Shown here: positions 1 to 7,428 of the stretch, piece after piece
Position numbering within the stretch: the stretch's first letter is position 1
How the letters are laid out: each line of letters opens with the position of its first letter
Made by a program: the position numbers and the translations under genes
Assembly: GCA_038150225.1 (NCBI GenBank)
Contig: JAYQWG010000023.1
Span: forward strand, 1 to 36,103
From: Lucifugimonas sp038150225
GTDB taxonomy: Bacteria; Chloroflexota; Dehalococcoidia; Lucifugimonadales; Lucifugimonadaceae
Length of the DNA stretch: 36,103 bases
Reading direction: 5' to 3'
Notes under the pieces: model-generated
What the model saw: the letters and a program-made list of their open reading frames with translations, nothing else
Database searches by the model: none
What the model was told of the DNA's origin: nothing

Positions 1-903
1 CTTGCTCGATGGCAGCGAGGTAGCGGAGCGAACCTAACCGACAAAACACTTGCTACTGCAGAAATGGCACTGTGGGACCTCGCCGGTAGGGCGTTGAACA
101 CTCCGGTTTGGAAGCTCCTCGGTGGCTACCGGGACAGCGTTCCAGCGTACGGGTCAACCATGTGTGGTGATGAAATGGAAGGCGGACTTGCTACCCCTGA
201 GGACTACGGAAACTTCGCGGAGTGGATGGTCAAGAGGGGTTACAAGGCGATCAAGCTTCACACATGGATGCCACCGGTTTCATGGGCACCAAGCGTCAAG
301 ATGGATATCAATGCTTGCGCTGCCGTGCGCGAGGCGGTGGGCGAAGACTTCCCGCTAATGCTCGATGCGAACCACTGGTACTCACGAACCGAGGCATATG
401 AACTTGGTAAGGGAATCCAGGACCTCGGCTACTACTGGTACGAAGAGCCAATGGACGAGCACTCGACAGAGTCGTACCGCTGGCTTGCTAAGAACCTCGA
501 CATTCCGGTTCTCGGTCCTGAATATGCTTATGGAAAGTTCCACACCCGCGCTGAATGGATCGCCTCGAAAGCGTGTGACATTGCACGAACCGGTGTGATG
601 GACGTTGGTGGAATCGGACCGAGCATGAAGGTCGCCCACCTTGCCGAGTCGTTCAACATGGACTGCGAAATTCACGGCGGTGGCGCTGGAAACCTTGCAG
701 TGCTCGGAGCCATGCACAACGCTCGTTGGTACGAACGTGGACTGCTTCACCCATTCATTGATCACGATGCGGTGCCTGAGTACCTCAACAGCATCGTTGA
801 CCCGATGGATGAAGACGGCAACATTCCAATGCCAACACTTCCAGGTCTCGGTGAAGACATCAATTTTGACTACATCGAAGAAAACGTAATCTCGAAACAC
901 TAG
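1..903 (+). CDS. Mandelate racemase/enolase-superfamily dehydratase, 5' end outside window
   Basis: The reading frame is open from base 1, so the start lies upstream; 300 codons are visible and an ATG at 64 is internal. The sequence MALWDLAGRALNTPVWKLLGG is the typical end of the capping domain of the mandelate racemase/muconate lactonizing group. The barrel shows a KxH acid/base motif (IKLH, bases 250-261), a first metal ligand in LDANHW (about 361-378), WYEEP (about 436-450), GPEY (about 514-525) and EIHGGG (about 667-684). Family members abstract a proton alpha to a carboxylate, mostly to dehydrate sugar acids. KxH in place of the commoner KxK, with a late His, suggests a sugar-acid dehydratase, but the substrate cannot be read from sequence. 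It stops with TAG 73 bp before an inverted repeat preceding ilvE. The family is certain; the substrate is unknown. Confidence 0.9.
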   Translation, partial: LARWQRGSGANLTDKTLATAEMALWDLAGRALNTPVWKLLGGYRDSVPAYGSTMCGDEMEGGLATPEDYGNFAEWMVKRGYKAIKLHTWMPPVSWAPSVKMDINACAAVREAVGEDFPLMLDANHWYSRTEAYELGKGIQDLGYYWYEEPMDEHSTESYRWLAKNLDIPVLGPEYAYGKFHTRAEWIASKACDIARTGVMDVGGIGPSMKVAHLAESFNMDCEIHGGGAGNLAVLGAMHNARWYERGLLHPFIDHDAVPEYLNSIVDPMDEDGNIPMPTLPGLGEDINFDYIEENVISKH

Positions 904-975
904 TTTTCAGCACGGTTTGGTTCCGTCGGAAACCGGGGGAACTGCCGTTGGCTAGAACCGTCGTGGCAGCTACGA

Positions 976-1038
976 CACCGGTCTTCCACTGATTCTGTAG
1001 AGCATCAATGCTCTGAATGTGTTGTTGGAAGCCCGGTG
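976..1038 (+). repeat. Long interrupted inverted repeat between the dehydratase gene and ilvE
   Basis: CACCGG (976-981) pairs with CCGGTG (1033-1038). After a 2x2 internal loop, TTCCA (984-988) pairs with TGGAA (1026-1030). Inside lies a perfect 7-bp repeat, AGAGCAT (999-1005) with ATGCTCT (1008-1014). No T-run follows, so it is not a standard intrinsic terminator. Its 3' arm contains the -35 of the ilvE promoter. It could act as RNA (processing or end protection of the upstream transcript) or as a DNA site. Confidence 0.5.
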
Positions 1039-1049
1039 ATTCGTATAAT
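1022..1049 (+). promoter_or_regulatory. Sigma-70-type promoter for ilvE
   Basis: TTGTTG (1022-1027), a 16-bp spacer and a perfect TATAAT (1044-1049) predict transcription from about 1056, giving a leader of about 115 nt before the ilvE ATG. Confidence 0.65.
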
Positions 1050-1058
1050 TGCCCGGCT

Positions 1059-1147
1059 GGTTCGACCAGAACCAAGTGCAGTTACTTGAATTTGAACTGA
1101 CACGCCCGCGCTTCTGCGATCTTCTGGATCGTGGTTACCGCGGGCGT
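1059..1147 (+). promoter_or_regulatory. Structured 5' leader of ilvE
   Basis: Three stem-loops can be drawn in the predicted leader: GGTTC/GAACC (1059-1063 with 1069-1073), CAGTT/AACTG (1079-1083 with 1095-1099), and a perfect 9-bp ACGCCCGCG/CGCGGGCGT (1102-1110 with 1139-1147) that encloses CGATC/GATCG (1117-1121 with 1127-1131). The last hairpin ends 11 nt before the AGGAG of ilvE. There is no T-box sequence and no U-run terminator, unlike the ilvB and cimA leaders. The function is unknown. Confidence 0.45.
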
Positions 1148-1170
1148 TGTCGCTATATAGGAGAAGAGTC

Positions 1171-2106
1171 ATGACACAACAGGCCTGGGCATTCCTCGGC
1201 GGGAAGCAAGTTCCGCAAGAGGAGGCAAAGGTGGGTGTGATGACTCATGCGCTGCACTACGGAACGGCGGTGTTCGAAGGCATCCGCGGTAACTGGAACG
1301 AGCGACTTGGAAAGGTCGTTATTTTCCGACTCCGCGAGCACTACGAACGACTTGAGCGCGGCTGCAAGATTCTTCGCATCGAGCTTCCTTATTCGGTTGA
1401 TGACATGTGCGACATCACCGTTGATTTGCTACAGAAGAACGGTTTTAGCGAAGACGTTTACATTCGACCGTTGGCGTTCAAGGGGCAGGAAGCTGTTGCG
1501 AACTTGATGCTTCACAAGCTTGATGATGAGTTCATGGTGGTCATGTTGCCGTTCGGTTCGTACATCGACAACAGCCGTCCACTGCGATGCCAGACTTCGT
1601 CGTGGCGGCGACCAATGGATTCATCGATGCCAACCGGCGTAAAGATTTCGGGTCTCTACACGACCAGTATTCTCGCCAAGACTGAAGCGATCACTGCTGG
1701 TTTCGACGAAGCAATTCTTCTCAATCAGGACGGGACTGTTTCGGAAGGAAGTGGTGAGAACCTCTTTATGATTCGCGATGGCGTTATCAGCACTCCATCG
1801 GAGACTGACAACTGCTTGCTCGGAATTACCCGTGACTCTGTTATTCAGCTTGCCGCCAAAGAGTTGGGACTTGAGGTCGTTCAGCGACGAATCCACCGTT
1901 CTGAGCTTTACCTTGCTGATGAAGTGTTCCTGACAGGAACAGCAGCTCACCTGACTTCAGTCGGTGAACTCGACAACCGGAAGATCGGAAACGGAGAAAC
2001 AGGTCCTATAACTTCTAAGTTGCAGGACACGTATTTCTCTACAGTAGTCGGCGATAACGATGAGTACTCCGACTGGTGCACGTTCGTCTCGCCTTCCGGC
2101 GGGTAA
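1171..2106 (+). CDS. ilvE: Branched-chain amino acid aminotransferase
   Basis: PLP-dependent fold-type IV transaminase for the last step of Leu, Ile and Val synthesis, using glutamate as amino donor. The start is the ATG at 1171, preceded by AGGAG at 1159-1163; an in-frame TTG at 1147 lies inside a leader hairpin and is unlikely. The 311-residue product matches the usual length of about 300-310. Visible family features: YGTAVFEGIRG near the N terminus, the PLP lysine in VKISGLY (about K158), and SEGSGENLF followed by LLGITRDSVI, which bind the cofactor phosphate and substrate. It is not part of the ilv-leu operon 13 kb downstream; it has its own promoter and structured leader. An unknown membrane-protein gene follows 32 bp later. 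A D-amino-acid transaminase is less likely given the close match to IlvE motifs. Confidence 0.95.
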   Translation: MTQQAWAFLGGKQVPQEEAKVGVMTHALHYGTAVFEGIRGNWNERLGKVVIFRLREHYERLERGCKILRIELPYSVDDMCDITVDLLQKNGFSEDVYIRPLAFKGQEAVANLMLHKLDDEFMVVMLPFGSYIDNSRPLRCQTSSWRRPMDSSMPTGVKISGLYTTSILAKTEAITAGFDEAILLNQDGTVSEGSGENLFMIRDGVISTPSETDNCLLGITRDSVIQLAAKELGLEVVQRRIHRSELYLADEVFLTGTAAHLTSVGELDNRKIGNGETGPITSKLQDTYFSTVVGDNDEYSDWCTFVSPSGG

Positions 2107-2138
2107 AACCCACTACTTAGAACAGGAATCGCGGTTCA

Positions 2139-2753
2139 ATGACGTTTGATCCGATGACTGCCCGCGCTCTAATGGAAAGCCATTACCTGGTGTTCGCATT
2201 CCTGGCGAGCCTCGGGACAATGCAAATTGCCGTTTCGATTTCTGGCATTAAAGGTCTGTGGCTTACACCGAACAGACTCCTAACCCGATCTCTCGGGATA
2301 GCGTTGCTGGCAACATCGATCGTCATTTTCTTTGCTCAGCCATTGTGGGTTGAAGGACCGTGGGCGGAAGGTTCAGTGGAAGCGGACTCAGCCACCCGGC
2401 TTTGGGGCACGGCTTCACTCGACGAACTCGCAGCTGCGAGAAACGTGAACGACATTCACGGTGGAATGGCAGGTACTAACCAGGCAATCTGGTTCCCGAT
2501 CGGAGCCGCCCTGGCGTTCACCGTATCGGGGTTGGTCGGGTTTGTGACAGCGAAGGCTACGGGTTCTAAACGGTCGACCTCTGACGACGATGCAGTAGGC
2601 CTGGAAGCACTCAAATCACGAAACTATTTCAAGGTATTGCCATCATCATGGCGTTCGTTTAGATCGGAAATCGCTGTTTACTGGCGAATTCGACTCGCTA
2701 GCTCGGATGGATTCAGCATTTTCAGGATTCTGTTCGGGAGGAATTCCGGATGA
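2139..2753 (+). CDS. Unknown membrane protein, three predicted helices
   Basis: I do not recognise a family. The 204-residue product has likely membrane segments at about residues 15-37, 50-70 and 117-137. A short extracytoplasmic-looking acidic loop (about 72-110) lies between the second and third, and a basic, probably cytosolic tail of about 65 residues follows. The third segment is preceded by NDIHGGMAGTNQ. There is no signal peptide cleavage site. The gene ends in an ATGA overlap with the PAP2-like gene (start at 2750), so the two are probably co-translated and may work together at the membrane. It sits 32 bp after ilvE and may be co-transcribed with it, though nothing links it to amino acid synthesis. 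Confidence 0.75.
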   Translation: MTFDPMTARALMESHYLVFAFLASLGTMQIAVSISGIKGLWLTPNRLLTRSLGIALLATSIVIFFAQPLWVEGPWAEGSVEADSATRLWGTASLDELAAARNVNDIHGGMAGTNQAIWFPIGAALAFTVSGLVGFVTAKATGSKRSTSDDDAVGLEALKSRNYFKVLPSSWRSFRSEIAVYWRIRLASSDGFSIFRILFGRNSG

Positions 2754-3337
2754 ACGAGTTTGAATCTCACTTTCTGATCTGGCTCAACGGGCTGTCTGGA
2801 AACGTGAAGTTGTTCGACGACTTCATGCGGATTGTTGCGAGCGACTACCTCATGCCTTTAATGTTTTCGATGGCTCTACTGGCGTTGTGGTTTATAGGAA
2901 AAACCCCTGCGCAGAGATTCGAATATCAACTCGCCACGATCATGGGGGCGAGTGCGCTCGGGCTTTCGAACGTCGCCGTATGGTTATTCAACATAACAAT
3001 CACTCGTGATCGTCCGTTTGTAGATTATGGCGACCAGTTAAATCTGCTGTTCTACCCGCCCACAGATCCGTCGTTTCCCGCGAATCCCGTGGCGGTTGGG
3101 TTTGCAGCTTCTATGGCAATTTGGAAGGTGAACCGAACGTTTGGTTGGTGGGCGTTTGGTCTCTCAGTTCTTTTTGGTTTCTCACGGCTGTACGCCGGCG
3201 TGTTCTACCCGACAGACGTTATAGGTGGAGCACTGGTTGGAATTGCCGTGTACGGCTTTACGACCTACTTGCGACGATTCCTTGAACCACTCGTCGGATC
3301 GTTCGTGAGACTTATGCGCGGGTTAGGCGCCGCCTGA
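2750..3337 (+). CDS. PAP2-superfamily membrane protein with degenerate catalytic motifs
   Basis: The fold is that of membrane type-2 phosphatidic acid phosphatases: multiple hydrophobic helices and the three phosphatase signature regions in the right order and spacing. Each is altered. Motif 1 (KxxxxxxRP) has Asn81 instead of Lys but keeps R88-P89. Motif 2 (usually PSGH) reads P110-A-N-P113, so its His is gone. Motif 3 (SRxxxxxHxxxD) keeps S145-R146 and D156 but has Phe152 in place of the nucleophilic His. Normal enzymes of this family dephosphorylate undecaprenyl-diphosphate or other lipid phosphates. This copy probably cannot form the phospho-His intermediate, so a binding or regulatory role is more likely than lipid phosphatase activity. 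It overlaps the preceding membrane-protein gene by 4 bp and the convergent PHP gene by 26 bp. Confidence 0.85.
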   Translation: MNEFESHFLIWLNGLSGNVKLFDDFMRIVASDYLMPLMFSMALLALWFIGKTPAQRFEYQLATIMGASALGLSNVAVWLFNITITRDRPFVDYGDQLNLLFYPPTDPSFPANPVAVGFAASMAIWKVNRTFGWWAFGLSVLFGFSRLYAGVFYPTDVIGGALVGIAVYGFTTYLRRFLEPLVGSFVRLMRGLGAA

Positions 3338-4199
3338 ACGTCCGCCATCGGCGCGTTATGTTTCTGCGTCTTCGTTCTGAGAGGAGTGCGTTTGCGGACA
3401 AATCTGGTATTCGTAAGAACCTACTAGGTTCGATGTTGCCGATTGCTCGCTCCCGTTGGGGTGAACGACCTTCGATGATCATTTCAGGATTTGTCTCAAA
3501 TAGATCGTAGGCTGCGGATTCACCGACCCAGTCTGACACGAGAGATAATGCCGGGCTTAACTCAGGCCCTCGTGGCGCAGTGATGGAGTGCATTTCGGAC
3601 GCGACAACGTGTGCAATCCCGCGTCTTATAAAAACTTCAGCGGCTCGCCGTGCGGCTGGACCGTGTTCGCCCGTGATGCTACCGGCAGCTATTTGTACTA
3701 AAACACCTTCTTCGACAAGATCACCGAGTCTGCCGGGTTGTCGTTGGAATCCTGAGTTTCTTTCCGGGTGTGCCAAAACAGGAACGAGGCGCTGAGTAAG
3801 GATTCGCCCAAGGACGTCTTCGACATACGGAGGGCAGCGGTTGAACGGCGGCTCTACGATAACGAACCGTGTCCTGTTGAGTGTGATAACTGACTCGGAT
3901 GTGACGATATCGGGCAGTGCCGTGTCCAGGCGGTACGTCATGCCCGTAAAGATTCGGACTGGCGGCGAATTTCGCCTGACAGAATCGCTCTGTAACGCAG
4001 CGTTGAGCGTGTCTGCCAACTCACGGACCTGGGCGAAGGTTTGCCCTTCCAATTCCATATCTCGGAAATGCGGGGTGGCAATTATCGTGTCCGTGCCGTC
4101 CGCTCCGGCAGCGCGTGCCATTGCCAGGCTTTCCTCGATAGTCGTTGAACCGTCATCTAGTCCCGGCAGGATGTGAGTATGGATATCGACATTTGGCAC
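3312..4199 (-). CDS. CpsB/YwqE-like PHP-domain phosphatase
   Basis: The 295-residue product matches manganese-dependent PHP phosphatases of the CpsB/YwqE/Wzb type, which dephosphorylate tyrosine kinases controlling capsule or exopolysaccharide assembly. Seen: D5-I-H-T-H9 with PGLDDG, ATPHF (H44), IVEPPF (E116), LAHPERN (H144) and ASEMH (H204). Two positions depart from the family as I remember Cps4B: the metal-bridging Glu (GxE) is Thr88 in GMTYRL, and the Asp of SDxH is Glu202. Metal binding may therefore be altered. The C-terminal 60 residues are basic and longer than usual. The start is GTG at 4199, 11 bp after the PIG-L stop, so the two form an operon. No tyrosine kinase gene is visible nearby. 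Confidence 0.85.
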   Translation of the reverse strand: MPNVDIHTHILPGLDDGSTTIEESLAMARAAGADGTDTIIATPHFRDMELEGQTFAQVRELADTLNAALQSDSVRRNSPPVRIFTGMTYRLDTALPDIVTSESVITLNRTRFVIVEPPFNRCPPYVEDVLGRILTQRLVPVLAHPERNSGFQRQPGRLGDLVEEGVLVQIAAGSITGEHGPAARRAAEVFIRRGIAHVVASEMHSITAPRGPELSPALSLVSDWVGESAAYDLFETNPEMIIEGRSPQRERAIGNIEPSRFLRIPDLSANALLSERRRRNITRRWRTFRRRLTRA

Positions 4200-4210
4200 G
4201 GTTGATCAGG

Positions 4211-4963
4211 TTACGCTCGGGCGGTAAGTCTTCGGAATGACTCACCGTATTTGAAGCCGTACCCGGCAGCTGCATCTGAGTGTCTCTGCCGAATTCTCTT
4301 GTCCATATCTGAGCCGAAAGATAAACCAGGGACCTGGCTGGCATGTTCTGCTAGCGCGTTTATTTTGATGTCGACCGAATCAGTAACGTCAACGATCACG
4401 TCAGGATTGTCGGTCCCCCAGAACATGAGATGCTTCACCTTGTATGGCTCGATGCCATCTACCAACTGCTCGGGAAAGTGCAGGTGGTCACGGGCATATG
4501 GGTACACCGCATCCTGCACGGTGATTCCAACGTTGCGATGATCTCGATGCTGGAACCCGTTCACCCGGTGTTGGTCATGAGCGAACACGACCTCAGGGCG
4601 GTATTTTCTGATTGCGTGAACCACCTCGCCTAGGAATTGTCTGTCGGCCTCCAGTTCACCGTCCGGGTGATCGAGGACAACGATGTCTTTTACTCCGATG
4701 ATGTCGGCGGCGGCTCGCTGCTCTTCCGCCCTGATCTCCACAATGCGTTCTGAGGTCATTTCGAGATCGTTGCTTCCGCTGCTACCCGTGGTGCATTGCA
4801 CGAACGTGACCTCGCATCCTTTCGACGCCCACAATGCAGCTGTCGCACCTGCGCCAATCTCGGCATCATCCGGGTGAGCGAATATCACCATTGCCCGCTC
4901 GGGCACTTCCGTTATTTGTTCAAACGGCTTTAGCTGATTAGGCGCGGAGTAAGGGAAGGTCAT
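4211..4963 (-). CDS. PIG-L (LmbE) family zinc deacetylase
   Basis: PIG-L enzymes remove N-acetyl groups from GlcNAc-containing compounds; the family includes MshB (mycothiol), BshB (bacillithiol) and GlcNAc-PI deacetylases. The signature AHPDDAEIG is at about residues 30-38, with the paired Asp general base and the first zinc His. The second ligand region, HDQHRVNGFQHRDH, is in the middle of the protein. The 250-residue length is normal and no signal peptide is present, so it acts in the cytoplasm. The ATG at 4963 is preceded by GAGGA. It is first in a two-gene minus-strand operon with the PHP phosphatase. Given the MshA-like and MshD-like genes 8-10 kb away, an MshB-type role is possible but not shown by sequence alone. 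Confidence 0.9.
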   Translation of the reverse strand: MTFPYSAPNQLKPFEQITEVPERAMVIFAHPDDAEIGAGATAALWASKGCEVTFVQCTTGSSGSNDLEMTSERIVEIRAEEQRAAADIIGVKDIVVLDHPDGELEADRQFLGEVVHAIRKYRPEVVFAHDQHRVNGFQHRDHRNVGITVQDAVYPYARDHLHFPEQLVDGIEPYKVKHLMFWGTDNPDVIVDVTDSVDIKINALAEHASQVPGLSFGSDMDKRIRQRHSDAAAGYGFKYGESFRRLTARA

Positions 4964-5194
4964 TGATGAAGGGTCCTCTGTTGGAGTTCGATGAACATTG
5001 GTTCAAAAGATGGTCGAGACATGATAGCGATGCCACCAGTCCATCGCGAAGTGATCCGGAGTCTCATCGTCCATTTCTACCTAACCCGATATAGAATTTC
5101 TAGCGGTGTTTTTATTGGTTGAAACTCGGTCAATTTTCATTACCGTTAGGTTTTCATTTATCTGCTCGTTCACAGTTCATTTTTCGGAGTTTTC
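4964..5194. promoter_or_regulatory. Divergent intergenic region, PIG-L gene / glyA
   Basis: This 231-bp region separates divergent starts and must hold promoters in both directions. The half near glyA (about 5085-5185) is AT-rich and contains TATAGA at 5090-5095 and TTGAAA at 5119-5124 with TACCGT 16 bp further on. Neither gives a convincing -35/-10 pair, so no exact promoter is called. The glyA ribosome site CGGAG is at 5185-5189. No terminator or ORF is seen. Confidence 0.4.
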
Positions 5195-6439
5195 ATGTCG
5201 TCAGTTGCAGCATTTGATCCTGAAATCAGCAGCGTTATAGAGAAAGAGCAACGACGCCAGCGTGACCAACTGGTCATGATCGCGTCAGAAAACTACACCA
5301 GTGCTGCAGTTCTGGAAGTAACTGGATCTGTACTTACGAACAAGTACGCAGAAGGCTACCCGGGACGTAGGTACTACGCCGGTTGCGAAAACGTTGATGT
5401 TGGCGAACAACTGGCGATCGATCGAGCCAAAGAGTTGTTCGGTGCTGAGCACGCAAATGTCCAACCACACTCTGGCTCGCAGGCGAACATGGCCGCGTTT
5501 TTTGCTCTCGCCAAGCCTGGCGACCGGATCATGGGAATGTCGCTGGACCACGGTGGTCACCTGACTCACGGTTCACCGGTTAACTTTTCCGGCAAGCTTT
5601 ACGAATTTGGCCACTACGGTGTCGATGCTGACTCCGAAGCACTTGATTACGACCAGGTGCAGGCGCAGGCAGAGGAATTCAAACCAGCAATCATTATTGC
5701 CGGGTACACCGCCTACCCGATGACGATTGACTTCAAGCGGTTTAAAGAAATCGCCGATTCAGTCGGGGCTGCGCTGCACGTAGACATGGCGCATATCGCG
5801 GGATTGATCGCTGGCGGTGCACACCCATCTCCGGTCGAGTACGCAGATATTGTGACCACGACCACTCACAAAACTTTGCGTGGTCCACGCGGGGCAATGG
5901 CCCTCACAACTAAAGACCTTGCTCGCAAGTACAACTCTGCTGTATTCCCAAACATGCAAGGTGGGCCGATGGAGCATTCCATTGCAGCTAAGGCTGTTGC
6001 GTTCAAGGAAGCTCTACAGCCAGAGTTCAAGACGTATGCAGCTCAAATTGTGCAGAATGCCAAAGCTCTCGCGAGTGGATTATCCGCAGGTGGCTTGAGA
6101 ATCGTTGCAGGTGGTACAGAAAACCACATGATGCTTGTTGATACTCGGCCACTTGGGCTGACTGGGCGCGACGCCGAAGCTGCTCTTATCGCATCTGGAC
6201 TCGTCGTGAATAAGAACGCTATTCCGTTCGATCCAGAACCACCAATGGTCACTTCGGGTATTCGAATCGGTACGCCTGCCATCACCTCGCGTGGCCTGAA
6301 TGTTGCCGACATGGAGACCATCGCCGGTTACATTCTCGAGTCACTTAATGCTCACGACGATGAATCCAAGCTCAAGAATTTGGCTACTGAAGTCGCCAAA
6401 TTTGCGAGCCGATACCCGGTGCCCGGACTCGATTCGTAG
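5195..6439 (+). CDS. glyA: Serine hydroxymethyltransferase
   Basis: PLP enzyme that converts serine and tetrahydrofolate to glycine and 5,10-methylene-THF, the main source of one-carbon units. At 414 residues it is normal length. Visible motifs: ASENYTS near residue 30, NKYAEGYPGRRYYAGCENVD (substrate and dimer region), HVDMAHIAGL with the PLP-contacting Asp and His, and TTTHKTLRGPRGA with the Schiff-base lysine at K226. The ATG at 5195 has CGGAG six bases upstream. It stands alone on the plus strand behind a divergent promoter region, and rpsF starts 133 bp downstream. Confidence 0.97.
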   Translation: MSSVAAFDPEISSVIEKEQRRQRDQLVMIASENYTSAAVLEVTGSVLTNKYAEGYPGRRYYAGCENVDVGEQLAIDRAKELFGAEHANVQPHSGSQANMAAFFALAKPGDRIMGMSLDHGGHLTHGSPVNFSGKLYEFGHYGVDADSEALDYDQVQAQAEEFKPAIIIAGYTAYPMTIDFKRFKEIADSVGAALHVDMAHIAGLIAGGAHPSPVEYADIVTTTTHKTLRGPRGAMALTTKDLARKYNSAVFPNMQGGPMEHSIAAKAVAFKEALQPEFKTYAAQIVQNAKALASGLSAGGLRIVAGGTENHMMLVDTRPLGLTGRDAEAALIASGLVVNKNAIPFDPEPPMVTSGIRIGTPAITSRGLNVADMETIAGYILESLNAHDDESKLKNLATEVAKFASRYPVPGLDS

Positions 6440-6474
6440 GTCATCAAATCCGGTAACGTGACACCCGCTTTTTG

Positions 6475-6542
6475 AAGTCAGTCGAAACCGATTCAAAATT
6501 CCCGCATAACCAACTGACTTGCGTGATAAACTAAATCGGTTT
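6475..6542 (+). promoter_or_regulatory. rpsF leader with interleaved (pseudoknot-type) complementary segments
   Basis: Two perfect 8-nt pairings alternate: AAGTCAGT (6475-6482) with ACTGACTT (6513-6520), and AAACCGAT (6485-6492) with ATCGGTTT (6535-6542). The A-B-A'-B' order is that of an H-type pseudoknot, or of two mutually exclusive folds. S6:S18 complexes are known to repress their own operon by binding a leader motif with an exposed CCG, and CCG occurs here at 6488-6490. The transcription start is not identified; if it lies downstream of 6475, the structure would not form in RNA. Confidence 0.4.
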
Positions 6543-6572
6543 CGCGCTATTTAAGAAGAACACGGTGAATAG

Positions 6573-6890
6573 TTGAGAAAGTACGAATTAGTCTGGATCC
6601 TCGGTGGGGATGCCGGAGAAGAACAGGGTGCAGAGTCTGTCGAGCAGATCACGTCTTTGGTGACTGATGCTGGCGGCGTGATGTCGAGCACCGATGCCTG
6701 GGGCAAGCGAAGTCTTGCGTACCCGATCAAAAAGAATGAAGAGGGTTACTACATCCAGGCAAACTTCGAGCTTGACGGCTCGAAGGCACCAGATCTTGAG
6801 CGAGCTATCGAGGCTGATCAGTCGATCATCCGTCACCTGCTCGTTAGGGACGAAGTAAAACCAGTAGCCGAGGCAGAAGCAGCAGAGTAA
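6573..6890 (+). CDS. rpsF: 30S ribosomal protein S6
   Basis: Small-subunit protein that binds the central domain of 16S rRNA as a heterodimer with S18. The 105-residue product starts MRKYELVWIL, the first beta-strand of the S6 ferredoxin-like fold, and contains AWGKRSLAYPIKKNEEGYY, a conserved S6 stretch. The usual ATG is replaced by TTG at 6573, with GGTGA about five bases upstream; no in-frame ATG is available in the first part of the gene. It is first in the conserved order rpsF-ssb-rpsR. The C terminus ends in a short acidic, alanine-rich tail. Confidence 0.96.
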   Translation: MRKYELVWILGGDAGEEQGAESVEQITSLVTDAGGVMSSTDAWGKRSLAYPIKKNEEGYYIQANFELDGSKAPDLERAIEADQSIIRHLLVRDEVKPVAEAEAAE

Positions 6891-6918
6891 TCTGCCCAGC
6901 ATCGGCGAAAGGTATCCA

Positions 6919-7365
6919 ATGAGTCTTAACCAGATACTCCTCATAGGTCGGGCAGGTAACGATCCTGAAATGCGTTACACATCTTCCGGCACTCCAGTTA
7001 CCAGCTTTAGTCTCGCGGTGAATAACAGCCGTAGAGATCAGAACGGTGAGTGGACCGAGGACACTGAGTGGTTCAGGGTTACCGCCTGGGAACGACAAGC
7101 AGAGTCTGTAAACCAATATCTGTCAAAAGGCAGACGCGTTTTTGTTGACGGTCGACTTTCGACCAGTCAATACACAACGAACTCTGGTGAGACTCGAACA
7201 TCCCTCGAAGTAAGGGCATTCAAAGTTGTTTTCCTGGACTCCTCGGGCGGGGAGTCTGGTGACTCAAGTTTGCCTTCCGAGGCACAAAGCTACTCTGGTG
7301 GACAGGCATCCAGCCCGGCACCAGCAAACGATCAATCTGAAGACGTGGAGGAACTGCCCTGGTAG
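6919..7365 (+). CDS. ssb: Single-stranded DNA-binding protein
   Basis: Tetrameric OB-fold protein coating single-stranded DNA in replication and repair. The OB domain covers about residues 1-108, starting MSLNQILLIGRAGNDPEMRYT and including DTEWFRVTAWERQAE and the basic GRRVFVDGRLST. A flexible Ser/Gly/Pro-rich linker follows. The last residues, EDVEELPW, replace the common DDDIPF tip that docks partner proteins; acidity and a terminal aromatic are kept. The ATG at 6919 has AAAGG at 6909-6913. Its place between rpsF and rpsR is the standard bacterial arrangement. Confidence 0.96.
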   Translation: MSLNQILLIGRAGNDPEMRYTSSGTPVTSFSLAVNNSRRDQNGEWTEDTEWFRVTAWERQAESVNQYLSKGRRVFVDGRLSTSQYTTNSGETRTSLEVRAFKVVFLDSSGGESGDSSLPSEAQSYSGGQASSPAPANDQSEDVEELPW

Positions 7366-7428
7366 CAGTTTCCGCTTGATTCACACGGCACTCACCGTGC
7401 GAATTAACGTCCATTCCGCGAGGTAATA

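Noticed and set aside
382..900. Minus-strand open frame of 172 codons opposite the first dehydratase gene
   Set aside because: Shadow of a strongly conserved coding frame; no motif or ribosome site supports it.
1051..1080. tRNA-like GGTTCGA segment upstream of ilvE
   Set aside because: Only a short T-loop-like hairpin; no acceptor, D or anticodon arms can be drawn.
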